64,000 bases of DNA from Flavobacterium hankyongi (lineage in GTDB: Bacteria > Bacteroidota > Bacteroidia > Flavobacteriales > Flavobacteriaceae): positions 496,001 through 560,000 of the forward strand of contig NZ_CP085725.1 in NCBI RefSeq assembly GCF_036840915.1, given 5' to 3'. The position numbers and the translations under genes are program-made. The notes under the pieces were generated by a model. It did not search any database, was not told the origin of the DNA, and saw only the letters and a list, made by a program, of their open reading frames with translations. This document shows, in pieces, positions 35,601-44,306 of the stretch (position 1 is its first letter; every line of letters begins with the position of its first letter).

Positions 35601-35849
35601 GAAAAATGTAGCGAAGTAAATCCAGATTTAGTACTTTTAGATATTCAAATGCCAATCAAAAATGGATATGAAGCAGCATTAGACATAAGAAAGTTTAATC
35701 CAAAAGTGCCTATAGTTGCACTAACAGCAGGTACAATAAAAGGAGAGAAAGAAAAATGCATTGAGTCTGGTATGAATGATTATATATCTAAACCAATTGA
35801 TAAGGATATTTTCGAAAGTATTTTGTTTAAATGGTTACAGCAAAATTAA
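29691..35849 (+). CDS. giant hybrid histidine kinase: propeller, Y_Y_Y, 6TM, PAS/GAF array, HisKA-HATPase, receiver
   Basis: This 2052-residue membrane sensor starts with a signal peptide (MLKKYFYFIILYFITIHVSG). Residues 25-670 are two-component regulator propeller blades (such as DYLWIGTDGGGLIKYDG), then a Y_Y_Y domain (about 675-735) and a membrane helix (744-765). An unusual second block of about six helices spans 785-935. Then come PAS (943-1040), PAS (1057-1167), two GAF-like domains (1200-1343, 1360-1520) and PAS (1530-1650). The HisKA has NMSHEIRTPLNAIIGF with His1678; HATPase boxes are LLNLLSNAVKFT, DSGIGI and GTGLGLAI. The C-terminal receiver has phospho-acceptor Asp1984. There is no AraC-type DNA-binding domain at the end. 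ATGs at 29655 and a TTG at 29556 are also in frame, but 29691 gives a clean signal peptide. Confidence 0.88.
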   Translation: MLKKYFYFIILYFITIHVSGQIYDFRRIDQEDGLSSANINVVFQDSRDYLWIGTDGGGLIKYDGISYEIFDQNKGLSGEFITDIVEDQRGNLVIGTKYNGVYIYDGLHFFKEFNESNNKITSNLVFKAINTRKGIIVVTSHELFLIKPNYEINTLLKFSKPFKQINAAVEAKSGQLLLASENGVFSFEKGILTPFFPNEVNGRTTVSKSPNGKVFIGTDKAELFTYENDKLSKPDIIKDNNGKPFSIKNVYVTKRESKWLSSYDTKGVCLSHGSFHVFFDKSNGFDGDLVNSFFQDKTKNLYIATSATGLFVTSPQQFINFSNIEALSSSSAFCVFKNNDKLYFSQDSKFVNEVLFKGTNEIKLLRKLPVQDSRAGFIDNNKKSVFGCSEGLAILEKGGIRKIDLRKFVNNEDLKVTSLFQNKEGEYFVGTFGHGLFILDKNFRLVTRIKRNMNFSDNVSTILELSNNNWYLGSSDGLFILKRKKRKFYLTKKIFADVISVGTKDSYGNFWFSGDKKLIFIDKNFNKKIYTEKNGLLSTLIYTLIANNEGDLLIGTNFGLAKVKIDGEGKIIYINNYNSKNGFTGLETNMRAQYKDEEGDIYLATVKGLYQCLGSYRTNFNENVKVKITGLALFNDSKKWEASKNHWENLPPQGYIFDENDDDLTFTYLTINNNISKNASYSYILEGLEKAKWSKPTQQRSINYSNLSFGNYTFKVRVVDNIGRPISPIASYAFRIEKPFYLSWWFIIGGIAIIYLVISLIFTKTAKYNKDFVKNYAEADSSNEQFGLYFLFLGILIPLIDFIIEITNVREVETLQFNILVGIILIGVYLLSKKIKIIQNNLRYLFALFLFIYAVETVRKMIFFPNNIAAFLDFLVAFFLSYSVFKTIRYYWLYVFLVFGLIIALYTSNAITREVMVAFLYSCFIIAILNQVRYIVNLNAKDKFLFADNIVNKGTSLVLAVNKKGEVVYCSETIQQILGYNVYEVKGMNYWKLTEDDEFSTINYKISEGLYIRKLKCKDGSYKFIQWKDSKYSDDLYVGIGQDVTEQVEVQNQYKKLIESASDMIYETDIKGYFTFINKFTEKLLGFSREEYIGKHFTSLIHPDYTEQVIQFYVNTSLDGDEIPFLEFPVLKKSGEKLWVSQKVSLSRNTDGKVIGYAAIARDITILKNIEKEQKNRQEKNELYNKTINKLVTKIYPEETSFVDILKEILKSSAIGANIDRISYWNYSRTALDCIILYKLYEDSFIGNFTTNLSECPNYFKALENDNIIIASDVYNTESVREFVDEYLPQNDIKSMLDVPIIFNGEIAAILCFEITHEFRKWDNDDINFARSVADVIAIAIESQKRLETEEKLKIKTEILSAIAISTEKLLKGKDLNTIFDDIFPIIGKASKIDRVYYFQDDPATKTLSQKNEWVNANISVQLDNPLLQNLPYEKSQEFLDFIMENKVYNAVVDEVKNPDIKKRWKDQGILTILIFPIFVKNQFYGSIGFDDCTNGRKWSDDEIGVLQILANNISTAIERVQNEGLLQESEQRFKLLTNNIPGTVYLSENDENWTKIFLNDEIEVLTGYKKSLFLDKQISLIDLVHPDDRQNLKEYTTERIENHSSFHVVYRLRKSSGDYIWVEEFGDVILRDGKIAFIEGILFDITAKKEIESEIKAREYAEASSKAKSEFLANMSHEIRTPLNAIIGFSSILKETQLDNSQQEYLATVNHSADILLDVVNDILDFSKIETGKLELEYKKTNLYELSHQIIDIIRFDSEQKNISLSLKIDKEVPKYIVTDALRIKQVLLNLLSNAVKFTNKGKVQFQIEFIGKTETNAKLKFSVIDSGIGIKKANQEKIFEPFSQEDNSTTRKYGGTGLGLAISNKILKLMYSKLELESEINKGSTFYFELEAKYFEDTIDSEYDIDVREMEVNYEDISLIHKKSVFSSSKRVLVVEDNKINMLLARTMIKKIIPDAIIFEASNGKIGVEKCSEVNPDLVLLDIQMPIKNGYEAALDIRKFNPKVPIVALTAGTIKGEKEKCIESGMNDYISKPIDKDIFESILFKWLQQN

Positions 35850-35875
35850 TTACTATAAACTAAACTTATAAAACT

Positions 35876-36730
35876 ATGAAATGGCAAGGTAGACGTCAAA
35901 GTGATAATGTTGAAGATAGAAGAGGAATGTCAACTGGTGGCAAAGTTGTTGCTGGAGGAGGTGCAATCGGAATCATCATTTTATTACTAAACTTATTTGG
36001 AGGGGAGACAGGTCAAAATATTGGTAATTTGCTTGAACAAACTCAAACTCAACAAACAACAACTCAAACAGAACAAAGGGAATTAACACAAGAAGAAAAA
36101 GTCGTTGGCGAATTTGTATCAACAATGTTTGCTGATAATGAAGATACTTGGCAAAAAATATTTCAAGAGAATAATATGGAATATCGTTTTCCAAAAATGG
36201 TTATGTTTACGGATGCAGTAGAAACTGCTTGTGGAAGTGCATCGGCTGCTTCTGGGCCATTTTATTGTCCTGGTGATGAGAAAGTATATATGGATTTGGC
36301 ATTTTTTAATGAATTACAAACACGTTTTGGAGCCAAAGGAGGAGATTTTGCTATTGCATATGTTATTGCACATGAAGTTGGACATCACATTCAAACGGTT
36401 TTAGGAACTTCGAATAAAGTTCGTCAATTACAGTCTAAAATGAATCAGATTCAAGGTAATAAACTTTCTGTGGCTTTGGAATTACAAGCTGATTTTTATG
36501 CGGGAGTTTGGGCAAGATATAATCAGCAAAATTTAGACGCTGATGACATAGATGAGGCATTAAGTGCTGCTGAAGCAGTTGGCGACGATGCTATTCAGGA
36601 AAGAATGCAAGGACATGTCGAACCAGAATCATTTACTCATGGTACTTCTGAACAACGAAAATATTGGTTCATGAAAGGTTATAAAACGGGTGATATTAAG
36701 CAAGGTGATACTTTTACAGAATTAGAATAG
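35876..36730 (+). CDS. YpfJ family neutral zinc metallopeptidase
   Basis: This 284-residue protein has a Lys/Arg-rich start (MKWQGRRQSDNVEDRRGM), a membrane helix at about 30-42 and a large extracytoplasmic domain. The zinc motif HEVGHH starts at His166, and the third ligand is the Glu of the LELQADFYAGVWARY segment. Signature blocks FVSTMFADNEDTWQKIFQEN and ACGSASAASGPFYCPGDEKV are those of the YpfJ/KPN_02809 family. The physiological substrate is unknown. It lies 26 bases behind the hybrid kinase gene and may be co-transcribed. A strong terminator follows. Confidence 0.93.
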   Translation: MKWQGRRQSDNVEDRRGMSTGGKVVAGGGAIGIIILLLNLFGGETGQNIGNLLEQTQTQQTTTQTEQRELTQEEKVVGEFVSTMFADNEDTWQKIFQENNMEYRFPKMVMFTDAVETACGSASAASGPFYCPGDEKVYMDLAFFNELQTRFGAKGGDFAIAYVIAHEVGHHIQTVLGTSNKVRQLQSKMNQIQGNKLSVALELQADFYAGVWARYNQQNLDADDIDEALSAAEAVGDDAIQERMQGHVEPESFTHGTSEQRKYWFMKGYKTGDIKQGDTFTELE

Positions 36731-36746
36731 AAAATTTAGTTTATTC

Positions 36747-36771
36747 AAGCCGGTATTTACCGGCTTTTTTT
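36747..36771 (+). terminator. terminator after the YpfJ-type gene
   Basis: AAGCCGGTA pairs with TACCGGCTT around TT, followed by a T run; it lies 16 bases behind the stop. Confidence 0.9.
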
Positions 36772-36854
36772 GGTTTCAATTTTATTTTTGTTTAAATTTA
36801 TTAAAAAATAATTAAACAAAATTTTAATTTTCAGTATTTTATTTATTAGTAATC

Positions 36855-38282
36855 ATGAACATACTACTAACAGGTGCTAATGGATATGTGGGAAGAAGAT
36901 TGCTTCCTGAATTAATTCTTGAAGGTCATAAAGTGGTTTGCTGTGTTCGTGATCGAAACCGATTAGGAATTGATGCTGAACTTGCTAAAAAAATTGAGAT
37001 TTTAGAAATAGATTTTTTAAATCCACCAAAAAGTATCAGTTTAGCTTTTGCCATTGATGTCACTTATTATTTAATGCATTCAATGTCAAGTACGACCTCA
37101 AATTTTGATGAACTTGAAGCAAAAACTGCAGAAAACTTTAATACACTCATGTCATCTATTAAAGTAAAGCAAGTTGTTTATTTAACCGGAATTGTTAACG
37201 ATGTAAATCTTTCAAAGCATTTGCAATCGAGAAATAATGTCGAAAATATACTTTCTACTGGGCCATTTCATTTGACGGTTTTAAGAGCAGGTATTATTGT
37301 TGGTTCAGGGAGTTCTTCATTTGAGATTATTCGTGATTTATCTGAAAAATTGCCAGTAATGGTGACTCCTAAGTGGGTCCTCACTAAAACACAGCCTATC
37401 GCAATTCGGGATGTAATAAAATATCTGATTGGAGTGTTGCAAAGAGGTGAGTGTTATGATAAATCATATGATATTGGAGGTCCTAATGTATTAACATACA
37501 GACAAATGCTTCAGTTATACGCTAAAGTAAGAGGCTTTAAAATCTACATGATTACTGTTCCTTTTATGACACCAAGATTATCTTCTTATTGGTTATATTT
37601 TGTGACATCAACAAGTTATAAACTAGCAGTGAATTTAGTTGATAGCATGAAAGTGGAAGTGATTTGTGGGAAAAATGATCTTAGAGAATTATTGAGAATT
37701 AAGCCAATTTCATATACTGATGCTATTAAATTAGCTTTTAAAAAAATAGAACAAAATTTGGTTGTTTCGAGTTGGAAGGACAGTTTGGCGAGTTCTAATT
37801 TTAAATCTGATTTTAAAAATTACATTCAAGTCCCTAAATATGGTTGCTTAAAAGATGTAAAAAAGATAAAACTCAATCAAAATAATAATGCTTTAGAGAA
37901 TATATGGTCAATAGGAGGTTATAAAGGTTGGTATTATGGTACTTGGATGTGGGAAATAAGAGGTTTTATTGATAAGCTTTTTGGAGGTGTAGGGTTAAGA
38001 AGAGGTCGTACAAGTCCAACACATTTAGATAATGGAGATTCTCTCGATTTTTGGAGAGTAATACTAGCCGATAAAGACAAAAAAAGACTGCTCCTCTTTG
38101 CTGAAATGAAATTGCCGGGTGAAGCATGGTTAGAGTTTAAAATCGATGAAAATAATACACTACATCAAATAGCAACCTTTAGACCTAAAGGTCTTCTCGG
38201 AAGACTATATTGGTATAGTATGCTGCCATTTCACTTTTTTATTTTTAAAGGAATGATAACTAATATTGCTAATAATAACTAG
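36855..38282 (+). CDS. SDR family NAD(P)-binding protein with C-terminal DUF2867
   Basis: This protein of 475 residues has an N-terminal atypical short-chain dehydrogenase domain with the Rossmann motif [18 protein letters not shown] and NmrA-like features ([26 protein letters not shown]). The C-terminal part (about 320-475) is DUF2867, with [26 protein letters not shown] and [20 protein letters not shown]. The function of these fused proteins is unknown; they may be NAD(P)-linked lipid or cofactor modifying enzymes. It converges on comM with a four-base overlap of the stops. Confidence 0.82.
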   Translation: MNILLTGANGYVGRRLLPELILEGHKVVCCVRDRNRLGIDAELAKKIEILEIDFLNPPKSISLAFAIDVTYYLMHSMSSTTSNFDELEAKTAENFNTLMSSIKVKQVVYLTGIVNDVNLSKHLQSRNNVENILSTGPFHLTVLRAGIIVGSGSSSFEIIRDLSEKLPVMVTPKWVLTKTQPIAIRDVIKYLIGVLQRGECYDKSYDIGGPNVLTYRQMLQLYAKVRGFKIYMITVPFMTPRLSSYWLYFVTSTSYKLAVNLVDSMKVEVICGKNDLRELLRIKPISYTDAIKLAFKKIEQNLVVSSWKDSLASSNFKSDFKNYIQVPKYGCLKDVKKIKLNQNNNALENIWSIGGYKGWYYGTWMWEIRGFIDKLFGGVGLRRGRTSPTHLDNGDSLDFWRVILADKDKKRLLLFAEMKLPGEAWLEFKIDENNTLHQIATFRPKGLLGRLYWYSMLPFHFFIFKGMITNIANNN

Positions 38283-39814
38283 CCTAACCACCCCTCTCTG
38301 TCTAAACTACGGTATTGGATAGCTTCTGAAATATGATTAGACTCTACAGTTTCAGAATTGTCTAAGTCGGCTATTGTTCTTGAAACTTTTAATATTCTGT
38401 CGTAAGCTCTAGCAGAAAGATTTAATCTTTCCATGGCAGTTTTAAGTAGTTGTAACGATGTGTCATTCAGTTTGCAATGTTCTCTAATTTGTTTAGTTGT
38501 CATTTGAGCGTTGTAATGAATATGCTCATGATTTTCAAATCTTTTTGACTGAATTTCTCTTGCTTTTGTAACTCTTTTTCTTATTTCAGAACTGCTTTCA
38601 GATGATCTAGTATCTGAAAGTTTTTCAAAAGGAACGGGTGTGACTTCAATATGAATATCTATTCGATCCAGTAAAGGCCCTGAAATTTTTCCTAAATATC
38701 TTTGCATTTCGTTAGGAGAGGAGCTAACAGGTGCATTAGGGTCATTAAAATAACCACCTGGGCTAGGATTCATACTGGCAACAAGCATAAAAGAAGAAGG
38801 GTAGGTGATTGTGAATTTTGCTCTCGAAATAGTTACTTCTCTGTCTTCTAATGGTTGGCGCATTACCTCTAAGACTTCTCGCTTAAATTCAGGTAATTCA
38901 TCTAAAAATAAAACACCATTATGTGATAACGAAATTTCACCAGGTTGTGGATAACTTCCACCTCCAACTAATGAAACACTTGATGCAGAGTGGTGAGGTG
39001 CTCTAAAAGGCCTTTGATTCATTAATCCTGAGTCTTTCACCTTTCCTGCCACACTATGGATTTTTGTAGTTTCTAATGCTTCTTTTAAAGTCATAGGAGG
39101 TAAAATGCTAGGTAAGCGTTTAGCGAGCATTGTTTTACCTGCGCCAGGAGGACCAATTAAAATTACATTATGACCACCAGATGCTGCAATCTCCATACAA
39201 CGTTTTATAGATTCTTGTCCACGAACTTCTGCAAAATCAAATTCAGGAAAGTCTAAAGTTTTATAAAATTCTTCTCTAGTGTTAATTGTTGTAGGCTCAA
39301 TTGTTCCTTTTCCTTCAAAAAAATTAATGATTTCAGATACGTTTTCAATGCCATAAACATCAATACCTGAGACAATAGCAGCCTCTTTTACATTTTGCTT
39401 AGGTAAAAAGAAACCCTTAAAACCGTCCTCTTTTGCTTTTATTGCTATTGAGAGTGCTCCTTTAATTGGTTGTAATCCTCCATCAAGAGATAGTTCTCCC
39501 ATGATGATATATTTGCCAACTTCATCAGATTTTATTTGTCCAGATGCGGCTAAAATGCCTATGGCGATTGTCAAATCGTAAGCAGAGCCTTCTTTACGTA
39601 AATCGGCAGGAGCCATGTTTACGGTAATTTTTTTACCAGGAAAATTATAATTGTTGTTTTTGAGAGCTGCTGCAATACGGTAATTGCTCTCTTTTATTGT
39701 ACTGTCAGGAAGTCCTACCAAATGATAACCTATACCTTTTTCGACATTAACTTCTACAGTAATAATTGTGGCATCCACACCAAAAACGGCGCTTCCAAAT
39801 ACTTTAACCAACAT
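38279..39814 (-). CDS. comM: YifB/ComM family Mg-chelatase-like AAA ATPase
   Basis: This 511-residue protein has an N-terminal Lon-protease-like ChlI domain ([58 protein letters not shown]), an AAA+ domain with Walker [20 protein letters not shown] and Walker [10 protein letters not shown], and the C-terminal Mg_chelatase_C part ([17 protein letters not shown]). ComM is a hexameric helicase promoting branch migration in natural transformation; in genomes without competence genes its role is unclear. The ATG at 39814 matches the conserved N-terminus. A TATTTTTG box lies 32 bases upstream on the minus strand (39847-39854). Confidence 0.93.
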   Translation of the reverse strand: MLVKVFGSAVFGVDATIITVEVNVEKGIGYHLVGLPDSTIKESNYRIAAALKNNNYNFPGKKITVNMAPADLRKEGSAYDLTIAIGILAASGQIKSDEVGKYIIMGELSLDGGLQPIKGALSIAIKAKEDGFKGFFLPKQNVKEAAIVSGIDVYGIENVSEIINFFEGKGTIEPTTINTREEFYKTLDFPEFDFAEVRGQESIKRCMEIAASGGHNVILIGPPGAGKTMLAKRLPSILPPMTLKEALETTKIHSVAGKVKDSGLMNQRPFRAPHHSASSVSLVGGGSYPQPGEISLSHNGVLFLDELPEFKREVLEVMRQPLEDREVTISRAKFTITYPSSFMLVASMNPSPGGYFNDPNAPVSSSPNEMQRYLGKISGPLLDRIDIHIEVTPVPFEKLSDTRSSESSSEIRKRVTKAREIQSKRFENHEHIHYNAQMTTKQIREHCKLNDTSLQLLKTAMERLNLSARAYDRILKVSRTIADLDNSETVESNHISEAIQYRSLDREGWLG

Positions 39815-39977
39815 GGCTTATAATTTTTTAATGGCTTAATACGAAACAAAAATAACAAAATAATCTTGAAAACGGAATGCTGTAACAAGTTCTTAAAAAA
39901 ATGTTAAAGACAAGGCTCTTGATGTTTTTAGATGAAATAATATAAGTATTTTAGATGGCTAATCAACCAAATATGAA

Positions 39978-42977
39978 ATGAGAAAAATCTTACTAATATT
40001 AATTTGGAGTGTTTTTATAATCCAAAAAATTAATGCTCAAGAGTATTTTCCTAACAATGAAAGTACAAAAAACAAATCATCTGTTTTTATAGCATTGTCA
40101 AATGCTAAAATCTACGTTTCTCCAAATCAAATCATTGAGAAAGGGACGATGTTAATAAAGGACGGTAAAGTTGTTTCTGTAGGTACGTCAGTGGCTATAC
40201 CTAAAAATGCAATGGAAATCAACTTAGATGGAAAGTCTGTATATCCTTCATTTATTGATATGTATACTAATTTTGGAATTGAAGTTCCTAAGATTTCTAG
40301 AGAAGGAAACAATCCTTTATACGATACAAAAAGAAAAGGATATTATTGGAATGAACACATTAAGACCGAAGTTAATGCTAATGAACTTTTTAAATTTGAT
40401 CAATCCAAAGCTGAAGAGTTTTTAAAAGCTGGTTTTGGTGTTGTTGGAACCCATATTCCTGATGGAATTGCAAGAGGTACAGGAGCATTGGTTTTACTTA
40501 ACAATGAAAAGGAAACAAATAAGTTTTTATCACCTGTTGCCACAAATCATTTTGCTTTTACAAAAAGTGTCACTTCTAATCAAGCCTACCCATCATCATT
40601 AATGGGAATGTTAGCTTTGTTAAAACAAATGTATCATGACGCAAGTTGGTACAAAGGAGGAAATTCAGATTATAAAGACGCCTCATTAGAAGCATTGATA
40701 AAAAATGAAAAAATAGTTCAAATTTTTGCCTCGGAAGACAAACTAAATAGTTTGAGAGTTGCCAAATTAGGCAATGAATTTGGAATCAATTATATATTAA
40801 AAGGATCAGGAAATGAGTTTGAACGAATTGATGAAATAAAAAAGACTAATGCAAAATTCATTATTCCTATAAATTTTCCTGAAGGTTATGATGTTTCTGA
40901 TCCTTATCAAGCAAATCAAATGGAATTGGCCGATTTACGTTTTTGGAATCAAGCTCCAACTAATCCAAAATTATTATCAGATAACGGAATAGTTTTCGCG
41001 TTGACTACAGATAAATTAAAAAAGTTAGAAGATTTTAGAACAAATCTTTTAAAGGCAATAAAATATGGTTTTGATAAAACCAGAGCATTAGAGGCTCTAA
41101 CTACAATACCAGCCTCTTTACTAGGAAAATCGAATGAAATTGGTAGTCTTAAAAATGGAGCTTATGCCAATTTTCTAATTACTTCGGGAGATATTTTTGA
41201 TGCTAAAACAACAGTTTATGAAAATTGGGTGCAAGGAAATAAGTTTATAATTAATGATATGAATTTGAAAGATGTTCGAGCAGAATATCAATTGACTCTT
41301 GGGCAAGAAACTTATAAGTTAAAAGTTGAAGGAGAAGTATCCTCTCCTAAAGTGGAGGTGAAAACTTCTCAAGATAAAAAAGTAAACTCTAAATTAACGT
41401 TGGCTAATAATTGGATGAATTTACTTTTAAAAACTGCTGATAGTACAAAAACTGAATTTCATCGTTTAACTGCTTTTGTTTCAGATCCAAATTTAATTTC
41501 TGGTAAAGCAGTATTAGCAAGCGGACAAGAAATTTATTGGTCGGCTAAAAAAGTACCTGCTTCAGCGGAAACTAAAAAGGAAGAAGAAAAGAAAAATGAA
41601 ATCAATAAAGTTTTTCCAGTTACCTATCCTAATCTACCATACGGTAACCTTCAAAAACCTGCACAAAAAACTATTTTGTTTAAAAACGTCACAGTTTGGA
41701 CTAATGAGAAAGATGGAATTTTAGAAAATACAGATGTTTTAGTAAAAAACGGAAAAATAGCTGCAGTTGGTAAAAATATTTCAGATCCTTTGGCGACGAT
41801 TGTCGATGGAAAAGGAAAGCATTTAACAAGTGGAATTATTGATGAACATTCACATATTGCTATTTCAAGAGGTGTAAATGAAGGTGGACATAATTCATCA
41901 GCAGAAGTAACTATCGAGGATGTAGTAAATTCAGACGATATAAATATTTATAGAAATCTTGCAGGTGGGGTTACAACTTCACAATTATTGCATGGATCTG
42001 CAAATCCTATTGGTGGTCGTTCAGCAATTGTTAGATGGAAATGGGGATTATCTCCAGATGAAATGATTTTTCAGAATTCTCCTAAATTTATAAAGTTTGC
42101 CTTAGGAGAAAATGTAAAACAATCTAATTGGGGAATTCAAAATCCAACTCGTTTTCCACAATCACGTATGGGAGTAGAACAGGTTTTTATAGATTATTTT
42201 ACAAGAGCTCAAGAGTATGATAAGATTTGGAAAGCTTTTAATTCTCAAGGAAAAAAAGGTAGCTTAAAACAACCAAGAGTTGATTTAGAGCTGCAAACTT
42301 TAGCAGAAATTATCAATAAAAAACGATTCATATCTTGTCACTCCTATGTACAATCAGAAATTTTGAACTTAATGCGTGTTGCTGAAAAATTCAACTTTAA
42401 TGTAAATACATTCACTCATATTTTAGAGGGATATAAAGTAGCAGATGAAATGAAGAAACATGGAGTTGGAGCTTCAACTTTTTCAGATTGGTGGGCTTAT
42501 AAGTTTGAAGTAAATGATGCCATTCCTTATAATGCAGCTTTGATGCAAAAACAAGGTCTAACAGTGGCAATAAATTCTGATGATGCTGAGATGTCTCGTC
42601 GTTTAAATCAGGAAGCTGCTAAAGCGGTAAAATACGGAGGAGTATCTGAAGAGGATGCTTGGAAAATGGTTACATTAAATCCTGCAAAATTATTGCATTT
42701 AGATGATAGAGTGGGAAGTATTAAGGTTGGAAAAGATGCTGATATAGTTTTATGGAGTGATAATCCATTGTCAATCTATGCAAAGGCAGAAAAAACTTTA
42801 GTTGAAGGTGTAGTATACTTTGATAAAGATTCTGACGAAGCAAAACGCAAAGAAATTGCAAAAGAGAGAGCTGAATTGATTATGCAAATGCTTCAAGAAA
42901 AAAACCAAGGGATGGCAACACAACCAGTTTCTAAAAAAGAAAAAGTACTTTACCATTGTGACACTTTAGAAGAATAG
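39978..42977 (+). CDS. exported double-module amidohydrolase
   Basis: This 999-residue protein has a signal peptide (RKILLILIWSVFIIQKINAQ) and two amidohydrolase-like modules. In the first (about 30-430) the expected HxH metal motif after the strand VYPSFID is replaced by MYTN, so it looks inactive. In the second (about 570-970) the motif is IIDEHSHIAISRG, further ligands are in ISCHSYVQSEI and NTFTHILEGYK, and the Asp is in AINSDDAEM; this module looks catalytic and is nearest to imidazolonepropionase/prolidase-like members. The likely site is the periplasm. The next gene, 3 bases away, is a paralogous inactive-looking module. The substrate is not known. Confidence 0.83.
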   Translation: MRKILLILIWSVFIIQKINAQEYFPNNESTKNKSSVFIALSNAKIYVSPNQIIEKGTMLIKDGKVVSVGTSVAIPKNAMEINLDGKSVYPSFIDMYTNFGIEVPKISREGNNPLYDTKRKGYYWNEHIKTEVNANELFKFDQSKAEEFLKAGFGVVGTHIPDGIARGTGALVLLNNEKETNKFLSPVATNHFAFTKSVTSNQAYPSSLMGMLALLKQMYHDASWYKGGNSDYKDASLEALIKNEKIVQIFASEDKLNSLRVAKLGNEFGINYILKGSGNEFERIDEIKKTNAKFIIPINFPEGYDVSDPYQANQMELADLRFWNQAPTNPKLLSDNGIVFALTTDKLKKLEDFRTNLLKAIKYGFDKTRALEALTTIPASLLGKSNEIGSLKNGAYANFLITSGDIFDAKTTVYENWVQGNKFIINDMNLKDVRAEYQLTLGQETYKLKVEGEVSSPKVEVKTSQDKKVNSKLTLANNWMNLLLKTADSTKTEFHRLTAFVSDPNLISGKAVLASGQEIYWSAKKVPASAETKKEEEKKNEINKVFPVTYPNLPYGNLQKPAQKTILFKNVTVWTNEKDGILENTDVLVKNGKIAAVGKNISDPLATIVDGKGKHLTSGIIDEHSHIAISRGVNEGGHNSSAEVTIEDVVNSDDINIYRNLAGGVTTSQLLHGSANPIGGRSAIVRWKWGLSPDEMIFQNSPKFIKFALGENVKQSNWGIQNPTRFPQSRMGVEQVFIDYFTRAQEYDKIWKAFNSQGKKGSLKQPRVDLELQTLAEIINKKRFISCHSYVQSEILNLMRVAEKFNFNVNTFTHILEGYKVADEMKKHGVGASTFSDWWAYKFEVNDAIPYNAALMQKQGLTVAINSDDAEMSRRLNQEAAKAVKYGGVSEEDAWKMVTLNPAKLLHLDDRVGSIKVGKDADIVLWSDNPLSIYAKAEKTLVEGVVYFDKDSDEAKRKEIAKERAELIMQMLQEKNQGMATQPVSKKEKVLYHCDTLEE

Positions 42978-42980
42978 TTT

Positions 42981-44279
42981 ATGAAAAAATATATAAAATC
43001 GGCTTGTATAATATTCTCTTTTGTGAGTATGCAAGCACAACAAATTCCAGCTCCAAAACAGACTAAAGCAACTTTAATACTTAATGCGACAGCACATTTA
43101 GGGAATGGAAAAACTATAGAAAATGCTGCGATAGGATTTAAAGATGGAAAACTGACACTTGTGGCTGATGCTACAGTGATTCGTTTAGATATGTCTGCCT
43201 ATGAAAATGTAATTGAAGCTAAAGGAAAACATATATATCCAGGATTTATAGCACCTAATTCTACAATAGGATTAGTAGAAATTGATGCAGTTAAAGCTAC
43301 TGATGATGAGAGCGAAATAGGAGGTATGACACCAAATGTTCGAAGTATTATTGCTTATAACTCAGAATCTAGAATTATTGAAACGGCACGTATAAATGGT
43401 GTTTTAATGGCTCAAGTAACTCCCAGAGGTGGCCGAATAACTGGAACATCGTCTATTGTTCAATTTGATTCTTGGACTTGGGAAGACGCCATCATTAAAG
43501 AAAATGATGGTATACATTTAAATTTTCCAGCTACTTTCAGACGTTCTGGATGGTGGGCAGAACCAGGTACAATAGAAGCTAATAAAGATTATACAAAGCA
43601 AGTTGATGAAATCAATTCATTTCTTGCAAGATCAAAAGCTTATTTAGCTGAAGTTTCCCAAGAAAAAAATTTAGTTTATGAGTCTATGAAAGGATTGTTT
43701 GACGGAAGTCAAATACTTTATATCAATGCCAATGAAGAAAAGCAAATTATTGACGCAATAAGAGTTGGAAAAGATAACGGAATTAAAAAGATAGTAATTG
43801 TTGGAGGATATCAAGCAGATAAAGTAGCAGATTTACTTAAATCAAACCAAATAAGTGTATTGATAGGAAGAACACACAGTATGCCTAATCTAAATCAGGA
43901 TGATATTGACCAACCATTTAAATTAGCTAAAATCCTGACTGATTTAGGGATTGTTGTTGGTTTAGAAAATAGTGGAGATATGGAACGTATGAATACTCGT
44001 AATCTTCCTTTTCAAGCTGGAACGACAGCGGCTTATGGTTTAACCAAAGAACAAGCACTGCAAACTATTACCTTAAATACAGCTAAAATTTTAGGAATTG
44101 ATGATAAAGTAGGATCATTAGAAATTGGTAAAGATGCTACACTTTTTATATCTGAAGGTGATGCACTAGATATGAGAACGAATCAGCTTTCTAAAGCATT
44201 TATTCAAGGTCGTGAAATCACATTGGAATCACATCAAACAGAATTATATAAAAAATACAAAGAGAAATATCATCAATAA
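42981..44279 (+). CDS. exported amidohydrolase-like protein lacking the HxH motif
   Basis: This 432-residue protein has a signal peptide (KKYIKSACIIFSFVSMQAQQ) and the amidohydrolase composite-domain sandwich (LILNATAHLGNGKTIENAAI at the start; GSLEIGKDATLFISEGDAL at the end). At the place of the metal-binding HxH after IYPGFI the sequence reads APNSTIGLVEI, so ligands are missing. It resembles the first, also ligand-less, module of the preceding protein. The pair probably forms one complex, with a single active centre in the upstream protein. It is three bases behind that gene. Confidence 0.8.
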   Translation: MKKYIKSACIIFSFVSMQAQQIPAPKQTKATLILNATAHLGNGKTIENAAIGFKDGKLTLVADATVIRLDMSAYENVIEAKGKHIYPGFIAPNSTIGLVEIDAVKATDDESEIGGMTPNVRSIIAYNSESRIIETARINGVLMAQVTPRGGRITGTSSIVQFDSWTWEDAIIKENDGIHLNFPATFRRSGWWAEPGTIEANKDYTKQVDEINSFLARSKAYLAEVSQEKNLVYESMKGLFDGSQILYINANEEKQIIDAIRVGKDNGIKKIVIVGGYQADKVADLLKSNQISVLIGRTHSMPNLNQDDIDQPFKLAKILTDLGIVVGLENSGDMERMNTRNLPFQAGTTAAYGLTKEQALQTITLNTAKILGIDDKVGSLEIGKDATLFISEGDALDMRTNQLSKAFIQGREITLESHQTELYKKYKEKYHQ

Positions 44280-44306
44280 AAAAGGCCCTCATTTGAGGGC
44301 CTTTTT
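44280..44306. terminator. bidirectional terminator between the amidohydrolase and dsbD genes
   Basis: AAAAGGCCCTCA pairs with TGAGGGCCTTTT around TT. It begins directly after the plus-strand stop and touches the stop of dsbD on the minus strand. Confidence 0.93.
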
